Shown here piece after piece: positions 32,672 to 40,650 of a DNA stretch of 40,650 bases. Every line of letters begins with the position of its first letter. Within the stretch, counting starts at the first letter, position 1. Source of the DNA: a bacterium (GTDB taxonomy: Bacteria; Auribacterota; JABMQX01); assembly GCA_030691545.1 (NCBI GenBank), contig JAUYEE010000228.1:1-40650 (forward strand). The letters run 5' to 3'. Under the pieces are notes generated by a model. That model ran no database searches, had not been told where the DNA came from, and was given only the letters and a program-made list of their open reading frames with translations. The position numbers and the translations under genes are program-made.

Positions 32672-33829
32672 TCACCCTGATGCAGACAGGAATAACGCGA
32701 GGGCTATTGCACACAGACCCACAGCCGATGCGGCGGCCATCACGAACCCCCGTTGTACGCTTGTCCGCTGAGCATAGGCGCCAATCAGCATGGGAATCGC
32801 GGTCCATCCGAGTCCGCCGACGGCAAAGAACAGACCCACCGCCCGACCGTGAAGCGACTGGGGAAAGTGTCCCAATAAAAGGGCCATGATCGTGGGAAAG
32901 ATCGGACCGAAGACCAGTCCAGCCACGACAACCGAGCCAATTGCCATGCCGCGTCGGCGGCTGAACACCACCGCCGTCCATACCCCGATACATAGCGCTG
33001 ACAGCGCGAGGACCAAGGCCGCTTCGCTCCCCTTCGGCAATATGAAGGCCGTCGCAAGTCGCGAACCCGTGAATAGCAGCCAAAACACGGACAGCAACCC
33101 TGGCGCCGAACCTTCGCTCACTCCCTTATCCCCCAGATAGGTGGTCGCCCACGCCCCCATCGTCGCCTCGAGTGGGGCATAGAAGAACAGCCCGAATGCA
33201 CATAGCCACAGCATTGCATCCCCCAGCAGCGTTGCGATGCCGCCATTTGCCGAGGTGGTCGCAGCGGCCTGGCCGGGGGGCTGAGTCAGTGTTGAGAAGT
33301 CCACAATAAAACCTAAGACGGCGGTCAGAAGAACGAACCCCGCCAGCGCCAGCAAAGCCGCCCTGAGGCCCAGGCGTCGCACCAGGTACGCAACCACCAG
33401 GGGAGTCAGAAAGGCCCCCAGACCGAAAAAGAAACACGCCAGGTTCAGGGCGTAGGCCTCGGTGCCGGGAAATGCAAAGAGCGAAATGGGGTTGATCACA
33501 TTGATCAGCGTTGCCCACCCGGCGCTCAGGAGCAGCACCGATAGCAGCGCAGGCCAGTACGTGCTCGACCGCGCCAGGAGCACAATGCTGCCAGCCATCA
33601 ACAGGGAGCCGCCGATCACCACCGGTTGTTTGCCGACCAGGTCGGTGATAAAGCCCACCGTGAGCATCACAGGGATCATCGCGAGGCCAAATACCGATAC
33701 CATCCCTCCCACGCGGGCCTCGTCAATTTTGAGCTTTCGAGCCAGGGCTAACTTCACGCTGCCCAACAGCGCCACGCCCATGCCCGTGGCCAACAGGCCC
33801 ACAATCGTCATTAGCTGAAGCATGTTCAT
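32672..33829 (-). CDS. Major facilitator superfamily transporter
   Basis: A 385-aa membrane protein with about 12 hydrophobic segments in two halves (for example LMTIVGLLATGMGVALLGSV, LTVGFITDLVGKQPVVIGG, VVAGLVFGPIFPTIMALLLG). The loop GFITDLVGKQPVVIGG after the second helix fits the MFS motif A position. It starts MNMLQL at 33829 with GGAAGG upstream. It resembles sugar/MFS exporters of the FucP-like class (FGPIFPTIMALLLGHFP), but the substrate is uncertain. It converges with the HzsA-like gene. Confidence 0.85.
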   Translation of the reverse strand: MNMLQLMTIVGLLATGMGVALLGSVKLALARKLKIDEARVGGMVSVFGLAMIPVMLTVGFITDLVGKQPVVIGGSLLMAGSIVLLARSSTYWPALLSVLLLSAGWATLINVINPISLFAFPGTEAYALNLACFFFGLGAFLTPLVVAYLVRRLGLRAALLALAGFVLLTAVLGFIVDFSTLTQPPGQAAATTSANGGIATLLGDAMLWLCAFGLFFYAPLEATMGAWATTYLGDKGVSEGSAPGLLSVFWLLFTGSRLATAFILPKGSEAALVLALSALCIGVWTAVVFSRRRGMAIGSVVVAGLVFGPIFPTIMALLLGHFPQSLHGRAVGLFFAVGGLGWTAIPMLIGAYAQRTSVQRGFVMAAASAVGLCAIALALFLSASG

Positions 33830-34319
33830 TGGTCACGTCCTTCCCACAGATTCGCAGTTGAACATGGCTACCCCGAACCAATCGGACTCTCGAAAACCGG
33901 TTCCGTGAGGAACGGAGCATCCAGCTCTTAGTCTTGACGGCGCCAACAACACGGCGCACCGTGAGAAAGATACCAGGTTCGTGCCGTCAGTCAAGCGCCG
34001 TTGGATTCCTTCCGTGCCCCCTCGCGATATGCTCGCCCCACTGCGGGTGAAGATGTTTGCTGAAAAACATTCCTCGCCCTTCTTCTTCTTAATCGCCCGA
34101 CCGTAAGAAAGAAACAAAAAACGCTCGTAACGGCGTTGCATGCCGGATCTCATTGTCTTAGCCTCGGCGGGGTGCGCTTCCTGCTTGGCAATGAGACTTC
34201 ATTCATGCACAATAGTTCAGGGTGCGGACATTAGAGGACTTTCTGGGATGTGGTTATTTATGCGGGTGGTAGTTGCATGTTGCATCTGGGCACTCCATGG
34301 CGGCGAACAGGCGTCGTGG
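33830..34319. other. Gene-free gap
   Basis: These 490 bases lie between the MFS start and the radical SAM stop, both on the minus strand. Open frames on either strand look like chance. The only structure seen is a TCTCATTG/CAATGAGA inverted repeat at 34148-34155 and 34189-34196. The MFS promoter should lie here; no clear boxes were found. Confidence 0.5.
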
Positions 34320-35660
34320 TCAGTTGGATCTGGAAATCGCCCGTTGTGCTGACGCCATCGCGCGGAATTTGGCGCGGAGATCCATGTTCATGAAGAAAAT
34401 GCTCGCCGCTGTCAGGGGATTCGGTGTGGTGGACCGTCGGACAATTTCCCGAAAAGAGCAAAGCCTGTTCCCGAGCTTGAGAAAGCCGGCCTCTGCCTCC
34501 GCCGGGGACATTCTCTTGGGAAGATAGAAACAGCGGTTGCAGGCTGTGTTGTACGTCTGGTTGTTGCGGAGGTAATCCTCTTCGTTTTCTATCAGTAAGC
34601 GGCCCTCTGTCTTCAGTCGGTCGAAGACTTTTGTGCCGGGCGCCGGAAGGAGGAGGTTCAGAATCGGCAACGAGATGCGGGATTCGTGGATGAAATCGAA
34701 AAGCCTGCCGAAACTTGACACGTCGTCTCCATCCAGACCAAGCATGAAAAAGCCGCCGACAAGAATTCCGGCTTCCCGGATGCGTCGTATCTGCTCGCGG
34801 TAGCGCTGGACCGCGTATCCTTTGTGCATCAACTTCAGATTGTCCTGGTTGAGCGTCTCGAGACCGATGAAAAGGATTCGACATCCTGCACGCCGTAACA
34901 TACTCAGCGCCTCGGCATCGTCCGCAATCACAACTGTGCTCTGTGCACCCCATGTAAGCCCCAGGTTCTCTTCTATAATCCTCGAGCAGAGTTCGAGGAG
35001 GTATGGGCGGTTGTTGTAGATGTTGGAGTCCACGAAGCACGCGTTTCGTGACATGCCGCGAACCGCATGAAGGTCTGCCATGACGTGACTCAGGTCCCTC
35101 ACGACATGTTTGCCTTTGTACACTGCTCCGGTACAGCAGAACTCGCACCGGTTGACACACCCAACACTGGCGAGGACCGGCATGAAGTGTGCCTTCTTGC
35201 CTTGCAGGACGGAATAGTCGAAGGGGAAGTCAATGTCTATTCCGCATTCATATCTCGGGGCGAGCCGACCCGCTTCCGCATGGCCGAGGATTGTTGCCAT
35301 GTCCGCGGGCCCAGGATTCCCATGGACAACCGAGTCGGCGACCGATCGCAGCAAGTTCTCGCTGAAATGTGCCTGATACCCGCCGAACAGTACTGTTTTC
35401 CCCCGTTTCTTGAACTCAGCAGCGATCTCGCGTCCGTGCATGATGTCGTATCCCATGGTCGTTATCGCGACGACAGAAGCGTGCGTGTCGTAGTTCACGT
35501 CCTCAAAGTACTCCAGACAGAACTCTTTCTCCCAGTCCGGGGGGATTGTGGAACTCAGCGCTGGGACGGCAAGTGCGTGCAGGGAAATCTTGCGTCCCTT
35601 CAGAAGACGACCCTCGTTGTTCCGGTAGGTCGGTTGGATGAGGTAAACTTTCTTTTTCAT
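34320..35660 (-). CDS. B12-binding-type radical SAM protein
   Basis: A 446-aa protein. The N-terminal 150 residues have a Rossmann-like fold typical of cobalamin-binding domains in this class (VAITTMGYDIMHGREIAAEF, KTVLFGGYQAHFSE), although the DXHXXG cobalamin ligand motif is missing. The radical SAM cluster motif C168-VNR-C172-EF-C175 is intact, followed by FVDSNIYNNRPYL, GAQSTVVIADD, GCRILFIGLETLNQDNLKLM and GGFFMLGLDGDD, typical of this superfamily. AAGGAGA precedes the ATG. It follows a lipoprotein gene by 57 bases. Such proteins modify lipids, hopanoids or natural products; the substrate is not evident. Confidence 0.9.
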   Translation of the reverse strand: MKKKVYLIQPTYRNNEGRLLKGRKISLHALAVPALSSTIPPDWEKEFCLEYFEDVNYDTHASVVAITTMGYDIMHGREIAAEFKKRGKTVLFGGYQAHFSENLLRSVADSVVHGNPGPADMATILGHAEAGRLAPRYECGIDIDFPFDYSVLQGKKAHFMPVLASVGCVNRCEFCCTGAVYKGKHVVRDLSHVMADLHAVRGMSRNACFVDSNIYNNRPYLLELCSRIIEENLGLTWGAQSTVVIADDAEALSMLRRAGCRILFIGLETLNQDNLKLMHKGYAVQRYREQIRRIREAGILVGGFFMLGLDGDDVSSFGRLFDFIHESRISLPILNLLLPAPGTKVFDRLKTEGRLLIENEEDYLRNNQTYNTACNRCFYLPKRMSPAEAEAGFLKLGNRLCSFREIVRRSTTPNPLTAASIFFMNMDLRAKFRAMASAQRAISRSN

Positions 35661-35717
35661 GTCCGGTCTCCTTCGAACGTCACGGGCGCTACCTGCCTTT
35701 CACTCCTCTCAGTCGTC

Positions 35718-36197
35718 TCAATAGCATTGCCAACCATATGTTCCACGATACGCTGCCGCGGCAACGGGAGCGCCAACAGCCAGGACTGTGGCTGCCGTCA
35801 TGGCGACTGCCTCAGGAATTTCGCGCACTGTTTGCCACCACGCCGGAGGTTCTTTATACTGGCGCAGAAGTACGTAGGGTTGCGAGCTCGTGTCCCGATG
35901 CTCCTGCTGGACCTTTCCCAGGACGACTATCTTCTCGCCCGGGCCGCGCCATTCGTCCATCACGCAGAACCTGACGGGGCCGGTCTCACCGTTGCGGTCC
36001 CTGAGAATGATGTCTCCTTGGTTCTCCCGTGAGTTCCAGTCCACGCGCTCGACTCGCCCTTTGATGCAGACTTCTTCCGCCACATACTTCTGTGCGTCGC
36101 TACGGATCTGATGCCAGGTCGTTGTGGGCGTGCAGGAGCACGCGATGTATGCCACGCAGACTAGAAGCGCCGCCGTGAGGTAAACCTTAGTCTTCAC
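35718..36197 (-). CDS. Lipoprotein with an OB-fold-like domain
   Basis: A 159-aa protein with a signal peptide and lipobox (LLVCVAYIACSC, Cys about 20 or 22). VCIKGRVERVDW, GDIILRDRNGETGPVRFCVMDEW and EKIVVLGKVQ fit a small OB fold of the tRNA_anti-like type seen in many lipoproteins. A hydrophobic segment (VAMTAATVLAVGAPVAAAAY) lies near the end, so it may be anchored twice. The GTG start is supported by AAGGAGG at six bases. It reads into the radical SAM gene and is probably co-transcribed. Function unknown. Confidence 0.8.
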   Translation of the reverse strand: MKTKVYLTAALLVCVAYIACSCTPTTTWHQIRSDAQKYVAEEVCIKGRVERVDWNSRENQGDIILRDRNGETGPVRFCVMDEWRGPGEKIVVLGKVQQEHRDTSSQPYVLLRQYKEPPAWWQTVREIPEAVAMTAATVLAVGAPVAAAAYRGTYGWQCY

Positions 36198-36271
36198 CTT
36201 CTTCCTCCTTTCACCTCTGGTTTTCGTGAGACTCTGTTCTCATCAACCATTGGCCTCCATTGGCTTTCACC

Positions 36272-36284
36272 CGTATATACGCAA
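36272..36284. repeat. CGTATATACGCAA motif, copy 1
   Basis: The 13-mer contains the perfect palindrome CGTATATACG. It lies 75 bases upstream of the lipoprotein start. An identical copy is at 38987-38999, and some matching sequence continues past both (TTC.AT.CTTCCGC). Confidence 0.65.
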
Positions 36285-36403
36285 CTCACCTTTCAATCTT
36301 CCGCGGTGGCTGACGAATTCTTTTTGAGCATGGGCTCTCGCTGGAGATGTGGACGGCCTATCAAGCTTTCGGCGGGTCAACTGCCGAACTCGGGCAAAAG
36401 TCG

Positions 36404-36429
36404 GGGGCTCCCGGAATTCCGGGAGCCCC
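36404..36429 (-). terminator. Perfect 26-base palindrome after phoD
   Basis: Two 13-base arms, GGGGCTCCCGGAA and its complement, with no loop bases beyond the centre. On the minus strand it lies 53 bases past the phoD stop codon and is followed by CGACTTTTGCC, a short T-run. It could be a weak intrinsic terminator or a protein site. It contains an EcoRI-type GAATTC core by chance. Confidence 0.6.
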
Positions 36430-36481
36430 TTGCCAGTGAAAAGAGGAGCGCCTTACGAGGCGGTCGGGGAGACCTTACTTA

Positions 36482-38635
36482 CTACGGGGTGATCTGAGTG
36501 AGCTGTCCCCCCTGGAGCTTGAATGCTGTGGTTTCGAACAGCGGATCCAGGTCCTCGGGGCGGTCGTAATAGCAGTTGACAACTTTCTCGCTGGCAATGT
36601 GATAGTACGTCGCCGTCAAATCCTCGGAATCTGCCTCGACCACGACGAAGCCGTTGGATCTGGTGTTGTTGTACACGATTTTCGCCGGTGAGACCTCCGG
36701 GTCGAGAGATGAAATCTGCAGCAACATGTCGAGCATCTGCACGAGCTGCTCGATGCCCTCCACTTGTGCGAGCGAAGGATCTTCCATCACATTGTTCATC
36801 ACCTCGTCTTGCAGGACACGGGACGAAATGGCAGTACCGGTGAACTCGAACACGCCGTTGCCGTGGTCCGCAACGAAAGAGGCGTGGATGTCGCCCGACA
36901 GGATCAAGCTGTTCGGAATCCCCGCGAGAAGCCCGATCAGCTCCCTGCGTTTGTTTGGAAAGCCGTCCCACTGCTCGACATTCACATACAAACGCGTTCG
37001 GTAGGCGTCCGGGAAATCCTCGGGCAATAGGGATGCGATCAGAGGATTCGTGAAGTCGAGGATCATCGGCGTGGCGGAGACGGAACTTCCGAGAACCTTC
37101 CAGGTGGCGGAGCTTCCGGCCAGGGTATTTTTGACCCATGTTTCCTGCGTTGGTCCAAAGGCATCCTCGCTGGCGCCGAACGAGACCGCATACAGGAATC
37201 CCGAAAGAAGGTCATACGTGTCCTTCACCACGACGTACCGGGAGCCGTTCGAGTCGTAAAGGTTCTGTTTGCCGAGGTAGAGGTACGAAAGCCCGCGGTC
37301 CAGGAGCGCGAGGACACTCTCCTCGAAGGGCTCCGGATACCCCAGTGCGGCAAACAGAGCATTGATGTACGTGGCGCTGACGTTCCCAGCGACAACCTGT
37401 TGCGCCTTCAAAAACGCCTCCGGTTCAGAGAGGAATGGGTTCTCCATCTGGTAGAGCTGAGTCAGAATCGCGATCAGCGTCCCCTGGAGAACCGGGTCCG
37501 TCTCGACAGGGAAATAGGGATCGAAGTTCCCTCGGAGAAAGTCGTACACGGGTGGCGTCAGAACCGCTTCAAGCGTTGCCGTGTCCATCACAATGGTCCC
37601 CGGGAATGCATCTTCCGGGATGAGATGGTCCGGGCGGTAGCTCCGGTAGTCGGTCAGTACAAGGTGCAGGTTCGCGCCGAAGCGGAAGTCCCTGTAAATT
37701 CTCGCGTTCGGGTAAAGGACGTCGTCCGTGATGTCGAGTTTCCCGGAAGCATCCAGACCTCGGTCAATGGGCACGTATTCAAGGAATGCCCGCTCCGAGT
37801 TTCTCCTGCGGAGTATGTCCTCCTCGTTCTTTCTTCCGTCGAAGTAAGCGGCGGTTGCCCCGTGGCAGTCGTCGGAGTACTCGTGGTCGTCCCAGGTGAC
37901 AATGATGGGAACGTTCTCGAGGAGCCTTTGGAAAACCGGGTCGGACCGGAAGGCCTTGTAGACCTCGCGATAGTTTGAAAGGCTCGCCCCGCCGAGGTAG
38001 GGGTTTTCGGCATCCCCGAGTGGTATCGCGCCAGCCGGGTCGCTGAACTCGACGGTTCGTTCCGGCGGGGCGTTCGGGCCGCCGCTGGTCTCGTAGATGA
38101 AGTCTCCCACATGGAGCACAAAATCCAGGTCGTGACAGTGGTCCGACAACAGCTTCAGATAGCTGTTGTAGTAGCGGCCATTGTAGAACTGACAGTTGAC
38201 CAAAGCGAACTTGACTGGCACATCAGTTCCGGGTGCAGGCGCCGTTTTCGTCCTCCCCAGATTCGACAACCAAATCCTGCCCCTCCCCTGGTAAACGAAG
38301 GTGTAATAGTACCTCGTGTTTGGCTTCAGATTCTCGACCTTGACTTTGACACAATAGTCGTTCTCCGCCTTTGCGAGGACCACCTTGTTCGCAACCAGCC
38401 GAGGCGGCCAGCCTTTCTTGATCACAAGAAGGCGAACTGGCAGGTCCGTTCGGCAGGAATGTTCATCCACCACCCTCGTCCAGAGGACGACGCTGTGAGG
38501 GGTGGGGTCTCCCGACGCGACAGATTGAGGAAATACCTGGGACCGAGGTGCCGGACATCCCGGAAACTTCGCGAAAGCAGCCGGGGTGAGAACCAACGCG
38601 AGCAAAGCAACAAGAATCGTCGTACACTTTTTCAT
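36482..38635 (-). CDS. phoD: PhoD-family alkaline phosphatase, exported
   Basis: A 717-aa protein with a signal peptide (MKKCTTILVALLALVLTPAA, to about 22). The N-terminal PhoD_N domain (FPQSVASGDPTPHSVVLWTRV) is followed by the metallophosphatase core: VNCQF (147), HVGDFIYE (175), TWDDHEYSDD (247), and late LSGDIHASF. These are the Fe/Ca ligand motifs of PhoD, which hydrolyses phosphodiesters and monoesters outside the cytoplasm. It is longer than most PhoD proteins (about 500-600 aa), with extra helical sequence at about 350-470 and near the C-terminus. It may help phosphate scavenging, but no pho box was identified. Confidence 0.92.
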   Translation of the reverse strand: MKKCTTILVALLALVLTPAAFAKFPGCPAPRSQVFPQSVASGDPTPHSVVLWTRVVDEHSCRTDLPVRLLVIKKGWPPRLVANKVVLAKAENDYCVKVKVENLKPNTRYYYTFVYQGRGRIWLSNLGRTKTAPAPGTDVPVKFALVNCQFYNGRYYNSYLKLLSDHCHDLDFVLHVGDFIYETSGGPNAPPERTVEFSDPAGAIPLGDAENPYLGGASLSNYREVYKAFRSDPVFQRLLENVPIIVTWDDHEYSDDCHGATAAYFDGRKNEEDILRRRNSERAFLEYVPIDRGLDASGKLDITDDVLYPNARIYRDFRFGANLHLVLTDYRSYRPDHLIPEDAFPGTIVMDTATLEAVLTPPVYDFLRGNFDPYFPVETDPVLQGTLIAILTQLYQMENPFLSEPEAFLKAQQVVAGNVSATYINALFAALGYPEPFEESVLALLDRGLSYLYLGKQNLYDSNGSRYVVVKDTYDLLSGFLYAVSFGASEDAFGPTQETWVKNTLAGSSATWKVLGSSVSATPMILDFTNPLIASLLPEDFPDAYRTRLYVNVEQWDGFPNKRRELIGLLAGIPNSLILSGDIHASFVADHGNGVFEFTGTAISSRVLQDEVMNNVMEDPSLAQVEGIEQLVQMLDMLLQISSLDPEVSPAKIVYNNTRSNGFVVVEADSEDLTATYYHIASEKVVNCYYDRPEDLDPLFETTAFKLQGGQLTQITP

Positions 38636-39005
38636 TGTCCTGTCCTCCTTTTGCAGTCTGACTTGATGTGTTTGTGAACGTTCGTTGCGCTCAACTCGTC
38701 ACGGCAATGGGGCGGTGAACGTGATTGGCGCCGGCGGACGCACAGGGAACAACTTGCTGTTGAGACTTGCACTGTACTGCCCTCCGCTGTACGATGATGA
38801 CGTCATCGCCCTGTGCGCAGAAAACAGGCGCCAGAGGCGATGCCGGGCCGGTGAGCGCTTTGCCTGGCAGCGAGGGCTCACCGGCTGCTTTTTCCGATTC
38901 AGCGATTACTCGCTATTCAGCTTGAATTTTTTGTCCGTCGAAGGAAGCCACACCTTCTGTGAAGGGCTGCCATCCTGTTCTCACCACGTATATACGCAAG
39001 GCTCT
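38636..39005. other. Gap between the sigma factor and phoD
   Basis: No convincing gene. It contains the second CGTATATACGCAA motif at 38987-38999, just past the sigma factor stop, and a 12-base palindrome GATGACGTCATC near 38796-38807. Frames that read through this gap on the plus strand are the complement of the sigma gene and are not accepted. Confidence 0.5.
38987..38999. repeat. CGTATATACGCAA motif, copy 2
   Basis: Identical 13-mer to 36272-36284, located seven bases past the sigma factor stop codon and about 350 bases upstream of phoD on the minus strand. Confidence 0.65.
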
Positions 39006-39782
39006 TCAGATTCTTCCGCCGCCCGAAAAGATTTTCATGAGGTCGTGGATTTCTCCATCGACCTCGTCGTCGGAGTCCACCAGTTCCCGAACGCGAGACC
39101 GGAGGATCCTGCCGAAGAGGTTCTTTGTGGTGAAAATCATTTTGGAGGCTTTGGCTTCGGTGGGTATGCCGTATTTCTGGCACAGGTTGGGAAGGGAGGA
39201 GGGGGCACTATTCTCCAAGATAGGGAGGAGGACTCTCTCGCGGAATGCGTCCCAGTGGCTCTGTTTCCCCTTTTCGCGACAAGTTTCTGCCACGTCTGCG
39301 ATGACCTGATCCAGCAGCGCCGATGCCCAGGCATAGTCGAACACCTCGGCTGAAGTTCCGCCTTGCACTGGCGCGGGAATGTCGAGGCTCTTCATGCTCT
39401 GGAGAGATACAAAGCCCCCTTCCGGGACGCGGTGCTTCGCCTTTTCGGCGCGGTGCACGCTCACGAGGTATCGGTTCAGAGCCGTGAGTAGAAACGTGCG
39501 GAACCGTCCCTTTTCGCGGTCAGCTTGCTGAACCAGCCCCCGGCCCAAGACAATCTCGTGAAGGAACCCTTGCGTGTGATCCTTCGCCGCCTCGTGATCA
39601 TAGCCCTTGTAGCGGAGGTAGCAGTAAACAGCCCTCCAATATCTCCCCAGGAGACGGTCGAGCGCTGCCTCACCGTCTGGACTGCTTGTCAACCTCGCCT
39701 GCCAGATAGCGGTCCAATGCGTGGATGGAAAGAGTGACTCTCGCTCAGGCTCCGTCTTGTCCCCGTCAGGTTGCAATGACAT
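39006..39782 (-). CDS. ECF-type RNA polymerase sigma factor (planctomycete type)
   Basis: A 258-aa protein. FPSTHWTAIWQARL opens the domain, then LLGRYWRAVYCYLRYKGYDH with AAKDHTQGFLHEIVL gives sigma region 2, and GRFRTFLLTALNRYLVSVHR resembles the region 2.4 tail. The C-terminal half (LDQVIADVAETC, FRERVLLPIL, LCQKYGIPTEAKASKMIF) takes the region 4 role. This pattern is the large ECF class frequent in planctomycetes and relatives, usually beside Ser/Thr kinase or TPR genes. The ATG at 39782 overlaps the preceding ORF's stop by 17 bases. Confidence 0.88.
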   Translation of the reverse strand: MSLQPDGDKTEPERESLFPSTHWTAIWQARLTSSPDGEAALDRLLGRYWRAVYCYLRYKGYDHEAAKDHTQGFLHEIVLGRGLVQQADREKGRFRTFLLTALNRYLVSVHRAEKAKHRVPEGGFVSLQSMKSLDIPAPVQGGTSAEVFDYAWASALLDQVIADVAETCREKGKQSHWDAFRERVLLPILENSAPSSLPNLCQKYGIPTEAKASKMIFTTKNLFGRILRSRVRELVDSDDEVDGEIHDLMKIFSGGGRI

Positions 39783-40476
39783 CCGTCGGATTGTCCCACT
39801 TGGATGCGTAAGCTTTTCTTGCGTCGTCGTAGCACCGGTCGCCACGGAAGGGCGCGAGCACCTCAAGACTGTCCAGAATATCGAACAAACGTGGATTGTG
39901 GCTGTTCACGAATACGTGAGCGGTCTTTTCCAACCAGTGGAATGCTTTGTCCGGCTGACTGAGAAGGAAGAAGGCGATAGAGGCGTTCATGGCTTGTGCT
40001 TGATCCGTGACACCCCATGTCGGTTCCGGATTCTCTTCAACGGCTTGCTCGATCTTCTTATCGTCCCTCTCCTTCGCCCGCCGCTCGGGTTTCTGGCAGC
40101 TCCACCCCAACGCATGGAGAATCTTCCACACATGCGCCGGATGATAGCGCACCCCGAAGTGGTTCTCGATCACTTGGGCGACTCGAGGTAACGTCCACAG
40201 ATCGTTGCGATATCCGTGGGCCTGTGGCCCCTTCAGCAGAAGTTTTACCAGCTTCTCCCTTTGTTTCTCCGACAGGCGTGGGCGCGGTCCCGGATGACGC
40301 TTCGCCGCCAGCCCCTCCATCCCGCTTTTTCTTACCACCTCCCTCCAGCGGGCCACGGAAGACGGCGAACACTCCATCAGCCGCGACACCTCTCGAAGCG
40401 AAAGGCCCTTCTTCAGAAGAGATACCGCCCATCGCCGCCGAGCCTCTAACTCCTGAGCGCTCCCTTTCGGTCTCAT
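39766..40476 (-). pseudogene. Chimeric ORF: IS630-type transposase N-terminus joined to a TPR-like tail
   Basis: The first about 144 residues (MRPKGSAQELEARRRW, LSLREVSRLMECSPSSVARWR, then PERRAKERDDKKIEQ) match the helix-turn-helix and winged-helix part of IS630-family transposases. At about 40044 the similarity ends before the DDE catalytic domain. The last 92 residues (AFFLLSQPDKAFHWLEKTAH, NPRLFDILDSLEVLAPFRGD) look like the TPR tail often found at the end of Ser/Thr kinase/TPR regulators. So an IS630-type element, later deleted, has replaced the front of a regulator gene. It overlaps the sigma factor start by 17 bases. Whether it is expressed is unknown; TATAAT lies at about 40483-40488 upstream. 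Confidence 0.75.
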
Positions 40477-40624
40477 GCGACGTATTATACACAAACAGCA
40501 TTGGCTACGCTAGAAATTCAGCCGAAAAGTGGTTTTTGGGGTTCCATAAGTAGAGCAGGGGTGGTATGATGATGGGTGAGGCACGTGATAGGTATATTGA
40601 GCAAGGAGGTTGAGGAGCGACAAG

Positions 40625-40650
40625 ATGCTTGGGAAGCGACCGGCGCAGCG
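40625..40650 (+). CDS. 5' end of a plus-strand gene leaving the window
   Basis: Only MLGKRPAQ is visible, with GAGGAG seven bases upstream. The opening recalls some IS1182/IS5-type transposases, which would suit the neighbouring IS630 remnant, but eight residues are too few to identify it. Confidence 0.35.

Noticed and set aside
38796..38807. GATGACGTCATC palindrome as an operator.
   Set aside because: A single 12-base palindrome with no second copy or promoter context is too weak to call.
38685..39353. A 222-codon plus-strand frame over the sigma factor 3' end.
   Set aside because: It is the complement of the sigma gene plus intergenic sequence; the minus-strand frame has clear sigma motifs.

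Overview
The window looks like chromosomal DNA of an uncultured Gram-negative bacterium of moderately high GC. A planctomycete-type ECF sigma factor, a hydrazine-synthase-alpha-like (HzsA-like) dihaem protein, a DUF2961/GH172 secreted protein and a very high load of short dispersed palindromes point to the PVC superphylum or a neighbour such as Hydrogenedentota. This placement is inference; no rRNA or other taxonomic marker is present.

About 0.4-23.5 kb, all on the minus strand, is a type VI secretion system (T6SS) locus. In transcription order it holds tssA, tssB, tssC, two hcp copies, tagJ/impE, tssE, tssF, tssG, tssH (clpV), a candidate His/Cys peptidase-like effector, vgrG and a small VgrG-tip-like beta protein. 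After an IS4-family insertion (6456-7772, with an 11-bp target duplication) come a 101-aa helical protein, two DUF2169 proteins, a Gly/Ala-rich protein and a 673-aa protein with faint pseudokinase features. TssA/B/C/E/F/G/H, Hcp and VgrG give the sheath, tube, most of the baseplate and the recycling ATPase. TssJ, TssK, TssL and TssM are absent, so the membrane complex must be encoded elsewhere. The second hcp arose with a tandem hcp-tagJ duplication that left a 19-codon tagJ stub between the hcp copies.

From 23.5 to 40.6 kb there are mostly separate units: a secreted GH172-like protein (-), a peptidoglycan-binding-domain protein that may belong to the T6SS (-), a plus-strand pair (a tandem metallo-beta-lactamase-fold protein and an HzsA-like dihaem protein), an MFS transporter (-), a lipoprotein plus radical SAM pair (-), a PhoD-family phosphatase (-), and an ECF sigma factor (-) overlapped by a chimeric ORF made of a broken IS630-type transposase and a TPR-like tail. 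Partial genes sit at both window edges.

Non-coding structure is the other striking feature. At least five families of short repeats are dispersed through the gaps: GCAGGCG/CGCCTGC palindromes ending in GCTAC, CCCGCC/GGCGGG hairpins, TTCGTG-heptad inverted pairs, TTTGCG-heptad inverted pairs, and a nest of different hairpins at 27.2-27.4 kb. Some have entered genes: one supplies a stop codon, one lies in the N-terminus of a DUF2169 gene, and two lie in the linker of the metallo-beta-lactamase gene. No tRNA, rRNA or CRISPR array was seen.
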